From assembly GCF_963576675.1 (NCBI RefSeq), contig NC_088912.1, positions 57,126,395 to 57,190,394 on the forward strand: a stretch of DNA of 64,000 bases, read 5' to 3'. Position numbers and translations under genes: made by a program. Below the pieces are notes generated by a model that worked only from the letters and a program-made list of their open reading frames with translations, had not been told where the DNA came from and made no database searches. The DNA is from Euphorbia lathyris. Lineage: Eukaryota > Streptophyta > Magnoliopsida > Malpighiales > Euphorbiaceae. Shown here piece by piece: positions 10,148 through 23,060 of the stretch; position 1 is the first letter of the stretch, and each line of letters opens with the position of its first letter.

Positions 10148-10930
10148 TGGATTTATGTAATATTTTAACCGATAACAAATTGATTGGTTCAAATTTCACT
10201 AAATGGTTTTTTGTAACCTCAAAATTGTTTTGAAGTTCAAAAAGATTAGATATGTATTAAGATACACTGATACCCAATGTCCCTATTGATGATGCTAGTG
10301 TCAAGAAGATTGATGTTTACCGAAAGCACCAATCAAATGACAAACATACAGGATGCATCATGCTTGTAGGCGTATTCCATGATTCTACACTTGAAGGAGC
10401 TATTTGAGAAACAAACTTGATGCGAACATTATGAGATATCGAAGTTGTTGTTTCCCTCTCAGATGCAAGAATGTTCTTCTATTGTGGTGCATTGTGTCAA
10501 GATGATTGGTTACATCACCAAGGTTTCTAGTATTTGATTTGTGATGGATCATGAATTAAGTGTCGACTTAGTTTTACAGTCCCTCCTAGAGAGCTATTCA
10601 TAGTTCAGCATGAACTAACAGATGAATAACTTAGAGACCTCTCTAGAAGAGCTCTTGAATATGCTCAAGTTAGTTGAGCCCAATCTTAAGAAAGAGAAAG
10701 TGATGTATGTCCTTATTAGTGAGGGATCTCACAAGAGAAAAAGGGAAGTTTCCCAATTCTAAAGATTCCAAAAAGAACAAGGGCATTAAGTCAAGTTAAT
10801 AAAAGCAAGAAACTGAAAAGGGAATGCCACCATTGTGGTAAATAAGGGAATTGGAAGAGGAACTGTAAGAAGTACTTAGACTCTCTCGAGAAGAAAGGTG
10901 GGGATGATGCTTTTACATTTTGGAATTAAA
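10148..10930 (+). pseudogene. Copia gag relic (TAR-like)
   Basis: Across frames it reads MDLCNILTDNKLIGSNFTKW, then KIRYVLRYTDT, YRKHQSNDKHTGCIML and NLETSLEELLNMLKLVEPN. Next are KKEK and a degraded zinc knuckle (ECHHCGK-like, then GNWKRNCKKYL). These are the standard blocks of Copia gag. There are many frameshifts and stops. Confidence 0.7.
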
Positions 10931-10984
10931 AGGATGGACAATTCAACCTACTTATGGTAATATCGTCTAGGCCATATAAGCGAG

Positions 10985-11600
10985 AAACGCATGTTTAAGT
11001 TGCATCAAGATGGGCTTATAGACTTGGTTGATTTTGAATCAATGGGCACATGTGAGTCTTGTTTAAAAGGAAAGATGACAAAGACACCCTTTAGCAATAC
11101 AGGAGAAAGTGTATCAGACACTCTAGGACTAATACATTCAGATGTATGTGGTCCTATGTCAACACAAGCAACAGAAAGGTTCTGTTACTTTATTAGCTTT
11201 ATAAGATGATCATACCATATATGGATTCATCTGCTTGATGAAGAGTAAAATCAGAAGTTTTTGAGAAAGTTCAAATTCTTCAAGAATGAAGTAAGAAAAA
11301 CACACAGGAAAGCATATTATAGTGCTTCGATTAGATCATTGTGGAGAATATCTTTTTGATGATTTTCTAAATTATCTAAATGAACATGGAAAACGCTCAC
11401 AATGAACTCCAACGTAAACACCACAACACAACGGTCAGTGGGAGAGGGTAGAACCCGGAGCTATCTCACAGGATGAGATACAAGTGACACTACTAACTCA
11501 TAGGTCTGGTCGAGTTCGTCAAATCCCAAAGAGATTAGGATTTCTAGTGGGAGACGAAGAAGAGGTTAGATGATGAACCTACGACTTATGAGGAGGCTCT
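10985..11600 (+). pseudogene. Copia GAG-pre-integrase and integrase relic
   Basis: The frame 10991-11209 reads MFKLHQDGLIDLVDFESM, then CESCLKGKMTKTPFSNTGE and LGLIHSDVCGPMST. The CESCLKGK and LIHSDVCGPM blocks are typical of Copia, and the latter carries the first catalytic Asp. After it only fragments remain (WIHLLDEE, HCGEYLFDDFL, an RRSGRVRQIPK-like stretch). The DNG and E blocks are lost. Confidence 0.75.
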
Positions 11601-11639
11601 TGTGAGACTGTACATATAAACTAGTGGGAGATTGATCAT

Positions 11640-12435
11640 TTTACTTAGTATTATATGTCTATGATATTCTACTAATGGAAACAATGTAGCTATCTGCAAT
11701 TGGTGAAAATTTTGGTTATCAGATAAAATGCTCCATAATGGACTGGGGAGAAGCAGCTTATATCTTAATGATTAAGTTCTATGGAGATAGATTTCAGAAG
11801 ACGGTTTGACCCCTCCTAGCCTACATACATTGACAAAGTGTAAAAAGCGTTTTACACTAGACCTGACATCACTTTTGCTTTAAGCATGACAAAGTTGATT
11901 ACAGGTTAATCTGAGTGATGATCACTGGATTATTGTCAAGAACATTCTTAAGTACTTCAAATGACTAAAGGTATGTTCCAAGTATGTGTTGATGAAAATT
12001 TGAAAGTTGGAGACTTTCATATACAAGTCATTAATGAGATAAAGATGATTTCACAGAATACAAGTTTATTTTGAAAAAGGTACGGTTAGCTTGATCATTT
12101 TACTTAGTATTATATAGCAACTTCAAAAGCAACTAAAAGGGAAGTTTGGAATGGAAGTTTATTAATGAACTAGGCATGGTACTTAACATTGTTAATAAAA
12201 TTAACATAGAGCTGTTACACATGCTAAGGACCCCGCAGTCTCAAAATGCGTCCAAACACTACCTCAGTCTTTATTATCTCTTCCGAGAGACAACAATTAG
12301 AGTAGATATGAGAATTAAAAGATTTCCCATCAAGGACAAACTTATAAATCCATTTAAATAATGCCTTACCCCCAAAAGGTTTATCATCGTCATGCGAACG
12401 CTCATGGGAAGTTTTTAAAAACAATTGGCTTTAGT
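11640..12435 (+). pseudogene. Copia RT/RNase H relic, strongly shortened
   Basis: Fragments in order: LYVYDILLMETM (motif C with YVDD changed to YVYD), LGEAAYILMIKFYGDR-like text, TLDLTSLLL, DDHWIIVKNILKYFK, then ATSKATKREVW and KFINELG from the RNase H end. Most of the palm domain is deleted. It ends next to a purine-rich tract (agtgggagaa, 12440-12448) that would prime plus-strand synthesis. Confidence 0.7.
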
Positions 12436-12448
12436 CCAAGTGGGAGAA

Positions 12449-14119
12449 TGTTGGGATTTATGTCCTATAGACAATTGTTTTAGGATATAAATATTTGTAA
12501 ATGGATTGTTCCTTTAATCATTTGTTTTATGAGATATAGTATGATTTAACTATATAAAGGCATTAAAAAATTTCACAACTAAACTGGTTAAATAAAAGGG
12601 AATTCTGAGTTTACTGAAGTAATCATAAAGTGTTCATATACGCATGGAGTAAGACTATACCTTATGATTCTAAACTGAATAAACTTAAACTACTCCAGGT
12701 CAAGTATTCTGTTTTCGGATTAACATAATGCTGTTGAACTTGCATGTAATAATGTTTTGTGTTGTGAACAAAAAGCTGATCTCATAAGCTTTAGATATGC
12801 AGATATGTAGGCAGTTACATGGATCTGGTGAAGGAGTTCATTGGGATTGAGGACCTGACTTGAGATAACAAGATGAATGGATTTATCTATGTCACCTGTT
12901 TCATCTCAATTGTATTAGTAGGTGTAAGTAATCCTCAGATTCAAACAATCGTTAATTAGTGATTCTGGATTATGGAGTGTGGTGCTTTGACTCTGTCCGA
13001 ACACGATCTATAACAGAGAGGACTCTGGGGTGTTTGAGGGCAGGCGTTGGGTATCACATAAAGTAATTACGGGGTAGTTAAAGTTAGATTGAGCATTCAT
13101 CCCTATTGATAAATGGGAGATATATCCATTGGCCTCTTGTGGAAGAATTAACTTGGAATCCTTGCAAGGTGATAGGGTTAAGAGTAGAAATGAAGATTTC
13201 ACTTAATCAATATGTTCAAAGTTAATTCTACATAGAAAAGCAGAACAAACGTCTCCTTATATGTAACTTGACATGTTTCATAGTTATAGATTCGTTTAAG
13301 GATGTATCTGAGGAATGATCGAATTATACTGGAGGAATGTGACGATTCTGCTAATAACAGTATGCACACTTATTTCGTCATATTTGCAATTTATTTACTT
13401 AAATTAATTCCAATTAAAATATACGACTAGTAGCGGTAAGAAGCTAATTGGTCACACATAGAATTAAGACCAAATGACGGAATGATAATTTGAAAGGGTG
13501 GACTACTGGGGGCCGAAATTTATAGGTGGATAAATTAATTGGATTAATTGATTTATTTAGATAATTATAATTAGATTATATTTATGGTTACATCAATTAA
13601 GGGATAGTGTTCATTAGTAAGTATAATGTGATTATATCTCTACATTATTATCTGAACTTAAATAAGTATTCTAATGAGATTGGAATTATAAATTATTAAT
13701 GATATTTATATTAGATATAGATAATGCTAGTAATTCTTATTTAATTAGACAATCTAAAGAGATTAGAAGTCTAATTGATCAAACCTAATGATATTAGGGT
13801 TAGAAATTGAACATTATAAATAGACCCCATATGCTATAGATTTCGGCGAACACATATTCTAGAGAAGAAAATTCTTCCCGAACCTCACTCAAAAAATTAC
13901 CCTTCTAGTTTATTCATTTCTCAGTTCATGTCGATACTGTTAGAAATAATTTACACTTGATTGTTTTAATTGGTTGATTACTAATGTTTTAATTTTGATT
14001 TTGTTTGTGATCTCGATTGACGGTTGGTATCCTCATGGGCACTTCGTTTGCAACTATAAATAGTTCGTCAATAAAAGGTACACATGTTTAATCCCTTTAA
14101 TATGAAATAATGATTAACA
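12449..14119 (+). repeat. 3' LTR of the TAR-like Copia relic
   Basis: It starts tgttgggatttatgtcctat directly after a polypurine tract. A tataaatagacccc promoter-like sequence lies near 13815, followed by a pyrimidine-rich leader. The end is placed at gattaaca (14119) because gypsy gag coding resumes shortly after. The start is firm and the end is an estimate. No 5' partner is seen. Confidence 0.6.
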
Positions 14120-14169
14120 GATCTTGGGAAAAGGGAAATATATAAAATATATAAAATAGATAAACTTTT

Positions 14170-16017
14170 ATTTTTCTGATGCGCCTAGACTTGTCTATTT
14201 CATTTCTTCAAATGCACATGCTGAAACGATGCATGACAGACAAGCAACGAATCAGAAATATCATGCATGAAATTTATGGACCAGCCATAAAGGAAGTATA
14301 TCATCTGAAAATTTTCAAAAACCATATCTTAGACGATTCGATCAAATGTATCATTTTCCCTATAATTTTAGAATCCCAGATTTTACTCTTTTTCAGGAAA
14401 AGATGGGAAATCTACCGTGGAACATATTGCACAATTTATTTTCTAATGTAGTGGTTTAAGCCTTGAAAGTAATTTTGATTTTTTATATCTGTGTTTATTT
14501 CATGGTTCTCTTACAGGTCCAGCCTTTTCTTGGTACACCATATTGCCATACTATTAAGGGTTGGGGGCATTGGAAAGGCTTTTGCATGGCCAATTTTACA
14601 TAACCGAACCTGAGGTATGTGTTGTTGAATTATCATGCATATTACAATGCCAAGGTGAACTAGTAGAAAATTTCATTAAAAGATTTGAAAAGATGAGGCG
14701 CATTGGCGAATCAATATTCTAGAAATTAAATTTGTGAAAATAACGCAAAGAAGTTTGGAATTTAAGAATCGTAAGAAATTCTAAGGCATTGATTTGCATG
14801 ATTATTATGAGCTTGTGGTGAAACTGTCCGAGTACGAGGAGCTCATTGGAGAAGATCATCGCTGGAAAAAGAATAATGTCGGAAGCTAACATCCAAATGC
14901 TCAAACTCATGATGTAGTTATTACCAATTTGACCAACACAAGGTCACAAGTTTGTCTGATTTTAGCAAAAAGTCCTAAAGCTCCAGAGACAGTCAAAAGG
15001 AATTCGATAACTCAATATACATTTTACGTATCAAAAATTGAGGATTTTTTTTCTTATTTATTAAGGGAAGAATTCATCACCTTACCCTATGGCCACATTA
15101 TTCCACCCAAGGAGGAGCTATATGAAAAATATTATTGTAAGTATCATGATACTTGGAGCCATAATACTCAATCTTGTCTTGGTTTTAGAAATGTTTTATA
15201 GGATAGGATCAATAAAGGGGTATTTGGACTGGTTAACACCACTTCTCTAAAGTTAAGCAGCAAGGAAAAATGTTTTCTCAATCCAAAAACATGGTCGATT
15301 TAGGTTCCAAAGAAAGCCACTCCAACGGTGAAGCGGGAGGAGAAACCAAGGAGAAAACATAACGTAAAAAATAAAATTGAAACACATCGACAACCATGTT
15401 TCGTAACTCCACTGCTATAATTCCAACCGATAAATGGCAAATCAATAGGCATAAAAAAAAATCTGGAACATCCTCTCAAATAATGCAAAAAGAAGAATTA
15501 GGAAAAGAGAGGCAAAAAAATAGAAAAATGAAGAGAAAAATGTTCAAATCCAAGTCAAAGATTTTACTATCCAAATCGAATGTGTGGAAACCTCTCTAAT
15601 TTTGCCTTCCAATTTTAGAGGTGAAATTCCAAAGAAGAAGGCGTGCAAAGCTGAGGAGGAACAAAATGGAGTCACAATTAAGGCGTCATCTGAAGATCCT
15701 ATGAGAAGGGTTTATTTTGATAAACTGACACCAAAAATGACTTGCCATATCAAGACATTATACATCAAGGTACACATGGATGACAAACCAATTTCAAGAG
15801 TGTTCGTTGACAATGGATTAGGTGTTAATATAATTATAATGACAATGGTGTTAGCCCTTAGAAAAAATGGAAGGTTCGAAGGTTAAAAAATATGGTGCAG
15901 GTTCATCTCTCTCGAAGGACCTAAGAGAAAACACTATTCTATTAGGTTTCTTCCTCATGCGCCCGGCGCCACCCGAAAACCTACGGACTAATACCAGTGG
16001 ATCTTACCATCGGTATT
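14170..16017 (+). pseudogene. Old gypsy gag-protease relic, left part
   Basis: Segments in several frames give TGPAFSWYTILP, then FYITEPEVCVVEL, ENFIKRFEKMRR, YCKYHDTWSHNTQSCLGFRN (a gag finger) and PMRRVYFDKLTPKMTCHIKTL. Next is YIKVHMDDKPISRVFVDNG, the protease active-site region, where DNGL stands for the usual DNGS or DNGA. It is riddled with stops. The polyprotein resumes at 19284, so the Athila-like element inserted into it. Confidence 0.7.
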
Positions 16018-17700
16018 TGATAGAGGCGTTTTATCCCTATCTTTTGGGATAATTTACGGTTTATTCTTGAGTTAAATAAGGAAGTTTAGTGTTTAGTTTT
16101 ATGCATATTTCAATAAATCAGCGAGAAGTAATAAATTATGTACTTTTAGTTAATTTTAGTCATTTTGAATCTCATTCTGTTATAGATAAAGTAAATAAAT
16201 AAATCAAGTAATCTCGAGCTTAATGGTTGTATTTTCCAGGCTCAAGAAACGCACGCAAGATGCAAAAGACGATGAAAACAAGCCAACAACAGTCCACTCG
16301 GAGCTTGATATGTTCCACGTGGAGCTTGGACCTTTTATAAAACAGTAATAAAACTTAATAAGCTCATCCATGTGGAGTTTTATGTGTTCCACGCGGAGCT
16401 TGGACCAGGTCAAGTCTCTTTTTTCACATTGAGGGCAGATTTGACATATTTTTCGTATTTTCATCGTATCTCCCTCATACAAACTCGGATTGAGGCGATT
16501 CAAAATGCATTGGAAAGCTAAGAGAAAGATGTAAAAATGACTAATAATAACCATCTCCAAATTCGAAGTGTAACAAGCTCAAATAATTAATCAAATTTGA
16601 TGAACATATTGAAGCCTAGGAAATCTTTCACGGGTGTGAAATCTGCAAGGGAGAAAATAAGCAAATAATGAAGCATCATCTGCATCACTATTCTACATCA
16701 AATTCAAAGTCTTCTTACCACCTTTAGACACATGCAAAGTCTTTCTTCAAATTCAAAGTCTTCTTTCCACATTCAAAGTATTCTTACTTAATGTAATTAC
16801 AATTATGACCCGAGCTTGATTTTTTTTGTATAAATAGGAGTGCTTGCCACTCAATTAGGCATTCAGATTTTGTGTAATAAAACTCTATCACATCGATAGC
16901 TTGTGTAATCATTCCGTCACTCCGTCGAAGTTCTGTTCCATCCTCATTCCCCAAGCTCGAGAGTTCCACCTCCAAGTCCTAAGAGACGGCTTTGAGTCCG
17001 GTTAGCTAGTTCTAAGGGCTGATTCTTCTTCCATTCCTACTTGTTAATTATCTTGCACTCTTCCCATGTACTAGGCTTGGTTGTATTCCTATGTACTAGG
17101 CTTGCAATTTCGTTTTCTTTATACGTGTTTTTATTTATTACTTACTTTGATATTGATAATTGATTATTGTGTAGATTGATTACGAACTCTGAAATCCATT
17201 AGGATTCATATAGGTGTTGCCTTACCGGAATCGACAACCCGGAAACTGTAGGAATTAATACACCAAGGAACTTACAGGGCCTAGTTTCTAATCCTAAGAA
17301 TTAGAATCGCCTTAAGAGGGAGCTACGATCTAAGCATTTCACGGGGTTGGTCAGTTTATACGTAGTCGCCTTTGCAAGAGTAAGCAATTACTAGTATATG
17401 TTCTGAAATAGTATTTATTGTATGTTGTAACTTATCATCACCCGTATCACTTCATTAGAGTTTGAATTATACAAATTTGTTTCACCCATAGTTTATGAAT
17501 ACTTATAGTTGTCACCCAAACCCAAAGCTAAAGTATTCACCGCCTAAATAACGTATAAAACCGAGTAGTTTAATACTTGTAGGTATAAATCCCGTGGATT
17601 CGATACATGGACTTAACCAGATTTATTACTTGATACGACGGGGTACATTTATCCCTTAGTTGCGAGAGAAAGACCGCCAGCTCAGTCTTTTTCGCCATCA
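16018..17700 (+). repeat. 5' LTR of the older Athila-like element
   Basis: It is 1683 bp, beginning tgatagaggcgttttatccc and ending cgccatca. A tataaat box lies at about 16829. The block ccaagctcgagagttccacc and the following leader match the LTRs at 41850 and 48257. U3 contains repeated ccacgtggagcttgg-like units, at the position where the younger family has acgcggggcgt repeats. Confidence 0.82.
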
Positions 17701-17706
17701 AATTTT

Positions 17707-17724
17707 TGGCGCCGTTGCCGGGGA
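17707..17724 (+). other. Athila-type primer binding site
   Basis: tggcgccgttgccgggga lies six bases after the LTR end. This exact site is characteristic of Athila and related plant gypsy elements, where it is regarded as matching tRNA-Asp. Confidence 0.85.
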
Positions 17725-17840
17725 TTTATTTTCTTGCAATATTAGACCAAAAAATTGTATTGTTAGTCTAGGTATTTGTATATATTACTTTCCTTTTATG
17801 AATAATCTTTTCCTTTTGTTACTAATGATTTTTTTCCATC

Positions 17841-18079
17841 ATATGATGCCTTATAATCGTCATCTGTGGGACGACCACATGGATGACGGATGTTCGCACA
17901 AACAATCAACCTCGCAATTCGATGTGGTAATCTCTATGTTTAAAGACATTCATGTCAGATTATCTAATGCTGAGGGATATTGTAGGGATTTGGGAAATCA
18001 AATTGCCAGATTGAAGTCTCCTCTTGATTCAACCGTGGACGAATCAATTAGAGATACCAAATCCGGTTGGTCTAAATGA
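17841..18079 (+). pseudogene. gag C-terminal fragment, older Athila-like element
   Basis: The protein reads QSTSQFDVVISMFKDIHVRLSN, then YCRDLGNQIARL. It matches the gag end of the 50.0-51.4 kb copy (LLKDILTRLTDN, FCRDLSHQVTHL). The N-terminal gag is deleted. Downstream coding-like text runs to about 18180, where the second LTR starts abruptly. Confidence 0.65.
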
Positions 18080-18179
18080 AAATCTCGATTCAATTGAGCT
18101 TCCTCAAAAGAATTCCCCAAGTAATGAAAGTTGTCTCAATAGTGAGGAAACAAAAATTCCAAACGATGAGTCGGTTGAG

Positions 18180-19283
18180 TGTGACAAGCTCAAATAATTA
18201 ACATATTGAAGCCTAGGAAATCTTTTACGGGTGTGAAATCTGCAAGGGAGAAAATAAGCAAATAATGAAGCATCATATGCTTCACTATTCTACATCAAAT
18301 TCAAAGTCTTCTTACCGACTTTACACACATTCAAAGTCTTCCTTCAAATTCAAAGTTTCTTTCCACATTCAAAGTCTTCTTACTTAATGTAATTACAATC
18401 ATGACCCGATCTTGATTTTTTGTATAAATAGGAGTGCTTGCCACTCAATTAGGAATTCAGATTTTGTGTAATAAAACTATATCACCTTGAGAGCGTGTGT
18501 AATAATTACATCACTCCGTCGAAGTTCCGTTCCATCCTCATTCCCCAAGCTCGGGAGTTCCACCTCCAAGTGCTAAGAGACGACTTTGAGTCCGGTTAGC
18601 TAGTTCTAAGGGCTGATTCTTCTTCCCTTCCTACTTGTTAATTAGCTTGCACTCTTCCTATGTATTAGGCTTGGTTGTATTCCGTATTTAAACGTTCCAC
18701 AGTTATAATATATGATTTGCAATGTCAGTTTCTTTATACGTGTTATTATTTATTATTTGTTTTGATATTGATAATTGATTATTGTGTAGGTTGATTACGA
18801 ACTCCGAAATCCATTATGATTCATATAGGTGTTGCCTTACCGGAGTTGACAAGCCATGGAAATCCATTTCTGAACCTAAGAATTAGAATCGCCTTAAGAG
18901 GGAGCTACAATCTAAGCACTTCACAAGGTTGGTCATTTTATACGTAGTCATCTTTGCAAGAGTAAACAATTACTCGTATATGTTCTGAAATAGTATTTAT
19001 TATATGTTGTAACTTATCATCACCCGTATCACTTCATTAGAGTTTGAATTATACAAATCTGTTTCACCCATAGTTTAGGAGTAGTTATAGTTGTCACCCA
19101 AACCCAAAGCTAAAGTATTCACCGCCTAGATAACGTATAGAACCGAGTAGTTTAATACTTGTAGGTATAAATCACGTGGATTCGATAGCTAGACTTAACC
19201 AGATTTATTACTTGATACGACGGGGTACACTTATCCCTTAGTTGCGAGAGAAAGACCGCCAGCTCGATCTTTTTCCCCCATCA
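18180..19283 (+). repeat. Partial LTR of the older Athila-like element
   Basis: From tgacaagctcaaataattaa it parallels the LTR at 16568-17700 with scattered substitutions and small gaps. It ends in ccccatca. The first 550 bases of the LTR are absent, so a deletion removed the interior and U3 start together. Confidence 0.8.
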
Positions 19284-19904
19284 TTATTATGATGGCTATA
19301 TTTTTATGGTAAATTCAACAGCGAATTACCATTCACTATTTGGATAAGATTGGATTCATTATTATTTCGTCATCCATGCACCAACTTTTATTATTTTGGA
19401 AAAGGAAAAACGTCAAAGTCATATGGGCTAATGATAAACCTTTCGAGTTATGTTCAGACATGATAGAGGCTAGGTTATACAAAGAGAGCATGAGTACAAT
19501 TAAGGTTCAAACTGAAGGCAAAAGAAAGTCATGTGGCAGTCAAATTAAAAATATTTTAAAAACGATAGCATTATGCCTTACCGTAGGCCAATTAACATTT
19601 AGCCCATCATCGAAGCAGTCCTATAATTGAATCTCAATCAAAGAGCAAAGAGGTAGAGGCGTTATATTAAAATTAAATATGTAGGAGGTGACAAAAAAAA
19701 TGTATGAAGATATTGATCCAGAATCAGAAGCTAGAAGACAAGATTCAGAGAATCAAAGTCAACTTACAAGTGTTTCTAGAATTGGCAAAAAAGACAGAAG
19801 CTAGAAGCTCTGTTGGTAAAACATCTCTCTCGTATAACCATTTTGGGAAAGAACAAACAACATTTGCAATGCTAAGGAATCAGAAGCTGCCTGTCAACAC
19901 CAGA
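19284..19904 (+). pseudogene. Old gypsy relic, right part
   Basis: It reads FMVNSTANYHSLFG, then SSSMHQLLLFWKRKNVKVIW and ANDKPFELCSDMIEARLYK. The PSSMHQ-L-FW and ADDKPF-EARYY blocks lie between protease and RT in some plant gypsy polyproteins. This continues the relic that ends at 16017. RT is not present; the SIRE-type LTR begins near 19905. Confidence 0.6.
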
Positions 19905-20796
19905 TAGAGGACTGATTTCGTCAATAGGCTTTTCCTCATTTGTGTGTAATACCCTTTGGAAGACAGAAGTGAAGACAAAACAGAAGAAATAAGTCATTTG
20001 AAGCTTCCCTCCAATGGACAAGTTCAAATTCAAATATCTCCGCCTCAAGGTTCCACTATAGAAGGCAAGCACAAAGCTCAATTTCGGTGATGATCCAAAA
20101 ACGCAAAAAGAGATTAAAAGCATTCAAGCGAAAAAGAGCAAAAGCAAGAAATACACATTCATAGTTCATACTTGTGTAATTCATTTTAGAAATAGTTCTT
20201 AATCTGTGTTCTAGTTTAGAACAAAATCATCAATGTAAAAAGATTATAAGCTCTTCTATTTACTTCAGTTTTGCGTAAACAGTTAGAGAAATAGATAGCT
20301 GAGTGTGGAGTGTAAAGAACGATCTTTACAGAACATTTGTATCCATTTGAAAGGTTTGTGCTCTACGATTAAAAGAGTTCAATAGTGGATTAAAATCTAG
20401 AAGAAGGTATTCTGGGGGACAAAATGTAGGCAAGAGGCCGAACCAGTATAAATCAATGAGTAACTTCTTTCTAACCCTTCGTGTACTTACTTCAATTATT
20501 TCCTTGCTCTGAAATTATTATCTCACATATAAAGCGACTATTGTGCATCAATAAGTCATAATCCTTAAGTCTTTATAGAAGCCCCTCTGTGTGTGATGTC
20601 TTCTGTGTAAAAAGTTCAGAAGCAGAATCAAGCTCTATTGATTGATTAACTTAGTAAATTGAACTTGCCTTTGATTCCGAACTTACTTCTGTGCTATGCT
20701 ATTGAACTAAAAGTGAGAAAATTTATAAAGGGTTAAATTAACAAATAGTTCTATTCACCCCCTTTGGAACTAATTCTATCTCACAAGGGACCAATA
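19905..20796 (+). repeat. 5' LTR (left-truncated) of the SIRE-type Copia
   Basis: The right end gggaccaata lies just before the primer site. A segment near 20420-20450 resembles the LTR at 1-60. The left limit is uncertain because the sequence grades into the gypsy relic near 19900 with no TG end that I can recognise. Confidence 0.6.
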
Positions 20797-20798
20797 AG

Positions 20799-20810
20799 TG
20801 GTATCAGAGC
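20799..20810 (+). other. Copia primer binding site
   Basis: tggtatcagagc is the standard initiator-tRNA-Met primer site of plant Copia elements, three bases after the LTR end. Confidence 0.9.
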
Positions 20811-20858
20811 TTAAGCTCTATTAATTAAGATAAAACTATCTTGAGCCAGATCCTTAAA

Positions 20859-21936
20859 ATGGCATCTAGTAGCACATGTTTCCTTCCGGGAATTGAGACG
20901 ACTCAAATCCTCCCAGAAGGACTGTCCACCACCAGACCTCCTCTATTTTTTGGATCTAACTATACATTCTATAAAAATAATAATGAAGAACTTCATCCAA
21001 GCACAAAAAACATGAGCTCCTGGTTGGCAATACTCAGAGGCCCTTATGAATCGTTTAAAACGGTTGATGGAAACCAAGTCCTGAAGTCTGAGGACAAATG
21101 GACATAAGATTACTTAAAAAAGCTACAAAATAATGCTTCGACTATCAATATGTTTCACTGTGCTCTGGATACTGCAGAGTACAATATGATTTCATGTTGT
21201 GAATCAGCACAAGAAATATGGAACAATCTGGAAGTCACCTATAAGGTACTAGCAAAGTCAAGGAGTCAAAGGTGAATCAGAACATGAGACTCTATGAGCT
21301 GTTCAAAATGAAAGATGGTGAAGGCAGCTCTGATATGAATGCCAAATTTTTACCAACATACTCAACGAGCTCAAAAGATTGGAAAAAGTCTTCTTAGAAA
21401 AGGAGCAGGTAAAGAAAAACCTTAGGAGGCTTCCGAAGGGTTGGCAAGCCAAGAAAATGGCCACTAAGGAAGCTAAGGATCTGACAACGTACAAATATGA
21501 TGAGCTTATTGGATCTCTTCTGCCGCATGAAATCTCCATGAAATTTTTTGAAACAAATAAGAAGTCAGAAGATACAAAGCAAAAATCAATAGTGCTGAAG
21601 ACTGACTCTTCAGAAGAGAGCAATAACAATGATGAAGAATTGGAAATGTTTACCCGCAAGATAAAGTGGATGTTTAGAAAGAACAATCAATACAAGAAGC
21701 TAGACAAGAGGTCTGACAGACCCAGAAGAGAACAAGTTGATAATAAGTTCAAAAAGGAACCTTCAAAGCCTATCACTTGTTTTGAATGTCACCAGCCTGG
21801 GCACATCAAGTCAAACTGCCCAACTCTGAAAAAAGATAAGAAGTATGGCAAGAAGGCCATGGTAGCTATATGGAGTGACAACGATGAATCTTCGTCCTCT
21901 GATTGTGACTCTGCTGGTTTATGGCTGCGGAGATAG
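20859..21936 (+). pseudogene. gag of the SIRE-type Copia
   Basis: It starts MASSSTCFLPGIETTQILPE and continues STTRPPLFFGSNYTFYK, a corrupted form of the usual gag N-terminus. After a stop near 21106 and a frameshift near 21340, the frame 21379-21936 carries LPKGWQAKKMATKEAKDL, a Glu/Asp-rich stretch and the CCHC knuckle CFECHQPGHIKSNC. The gag protein packages element RNA. Confidence 0.85.
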
Positions 21937-22029
21937 AAGAGCCAAGTGTTGCAGAAGAAGTTGAGCTCTCAAACGCTTCTGATAATGATGATCAGAATGT
22001 TGAGGTAAGCCTGAGATGTGTAGAATAGT

Positions 22030-22320
22030 AAAAAATTTGGTATATAGACACCGCATGCTCAAGGTATATGACTGGTGATGAAACACAATTCATCACAGTA
22101 GAACGTAAAAGAGGAGGAACGGTAAGTTTTGGAGATGACAGGAAAGGAAGAATAGTTGGCTCTAGATCCATCGGAACCAGCCCAACTATTGAAGAAGTCT
22201 CCATAGTCAGAAGCCTAAAGTATAACCTACTGACCGTAGCTCAGCTTTATGATAAAGATAGAAGGGTTATCTTTGACGCCTTTAGATGTCAAATTATCGA
22301 CAACAAGACTATTCTTTAAT
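22030..22320 (+). pseudogene. Protease region of the SIRE-type Copia
   Basis: It reads WYIDTACSRYMTGDETQF, then VSFGDDRKGRIVGSRSIG and VRSLKYNLLTVAQLYDK. The usual WYIDSGCSRHMTG active site keeps its Asp but has Ala for the Gly of the D-S/T-G triad, which should abolish activity. A stop at 22027-22029 precedes it. Confidence 0.8.
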
Positions 22321-22419
22321 CCTTACTGCTCATATGATAGATAACATTTTCATGCTAAATATGGAAAATAAGTTTTCAAAAGAAATTTTCTTAGTCTCAA
22401 AGGAAGAAAATTTCTAGCT

Positions 22420-23060
22420 ATGGCATAGAAGACTTGGCCAAATTAGCAAGGAAGCAACTTGTTGAAGGATTGAAATTCGAGAAGAATCATTTATGCAATG
22501 CTTGTCAATCAGGAAAACAAACTAGAAAATCTTTCAAAAGCAAAAACCTTGTTTCAACCAAACGTCTTCTAGAGACTATTCGCGAGTTTGGGCGGATGAA
22601 TATTTACTCTAGTTATAGTAGATGACTATTCGTGATATACATGGGTCATCTTGCTTAGTAGCAAGGATGAAACATTCAAGACATTCTTAGGACTCTATAA
22701 GAGAATTGAGAATGAGAAGGACTTGAAAATTGCTCAAATCAGAAGTGGTAATGGTGGAGAATTCAAAAATCAATTGTTTGATGAATTTTGTGAACTAGAG
22801 GCATTGACCATAAATTTTTCTACTCCTAGAACTCCTCAACAAAATGGGGTAGTTGAAAGGAAGAACATAACTCTGGTTGAAATGGTTAGGACAATGCTGA
22901 GCGAGAACAAGCTTCCAAAGTATTTTAGGGAGAAGCTATTAACACGCATGCTACATTCTTAATAAGACGCTTGTTAGACCTATACTGAAGAAAACCCTTT
23001 ATGAACTATGGAAAGGGCAAAAGCCCGAGATAGGATACTTCTGAGCTTTTGCTTGCAAAT
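22420..23060 (+). pseudogene. Integrase of the SIRE-type Copia (inactive)
   Basis: LWHRRLGQ, then LCNACQSGKQTRKSFKSKN, form the pre-integrase finger. Then come KIAQIRSGNGGEFKNQLF and PRTPQQNGVVERKN. The catalytic Asp of the usual RSDHGGEF block is Gly here; the Glu in NGVVERKN is kept. Frameshifts occur near 22600 and 22960. Confidence 0.82.

Larger units (their letters stand above)
16018..19283 (+). mobile_element. Deleted Athila-like element with one full and one partial LTR
   Basis: A full LTR (16018-17700) is followed by the Athila-type primer site tggcgccgttgccgggga, about 460 bases of gag C-terminus, and a second LTR lacking its first part. Flanks are gtatt on the left and ttatt on the right, so the 5-bp duplication is probable with one mismatch. 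The host gypsy polyprotein continues on both sides. It is related to, but more diverged than, the elements at 41850-53203. Confidence 0.8.
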
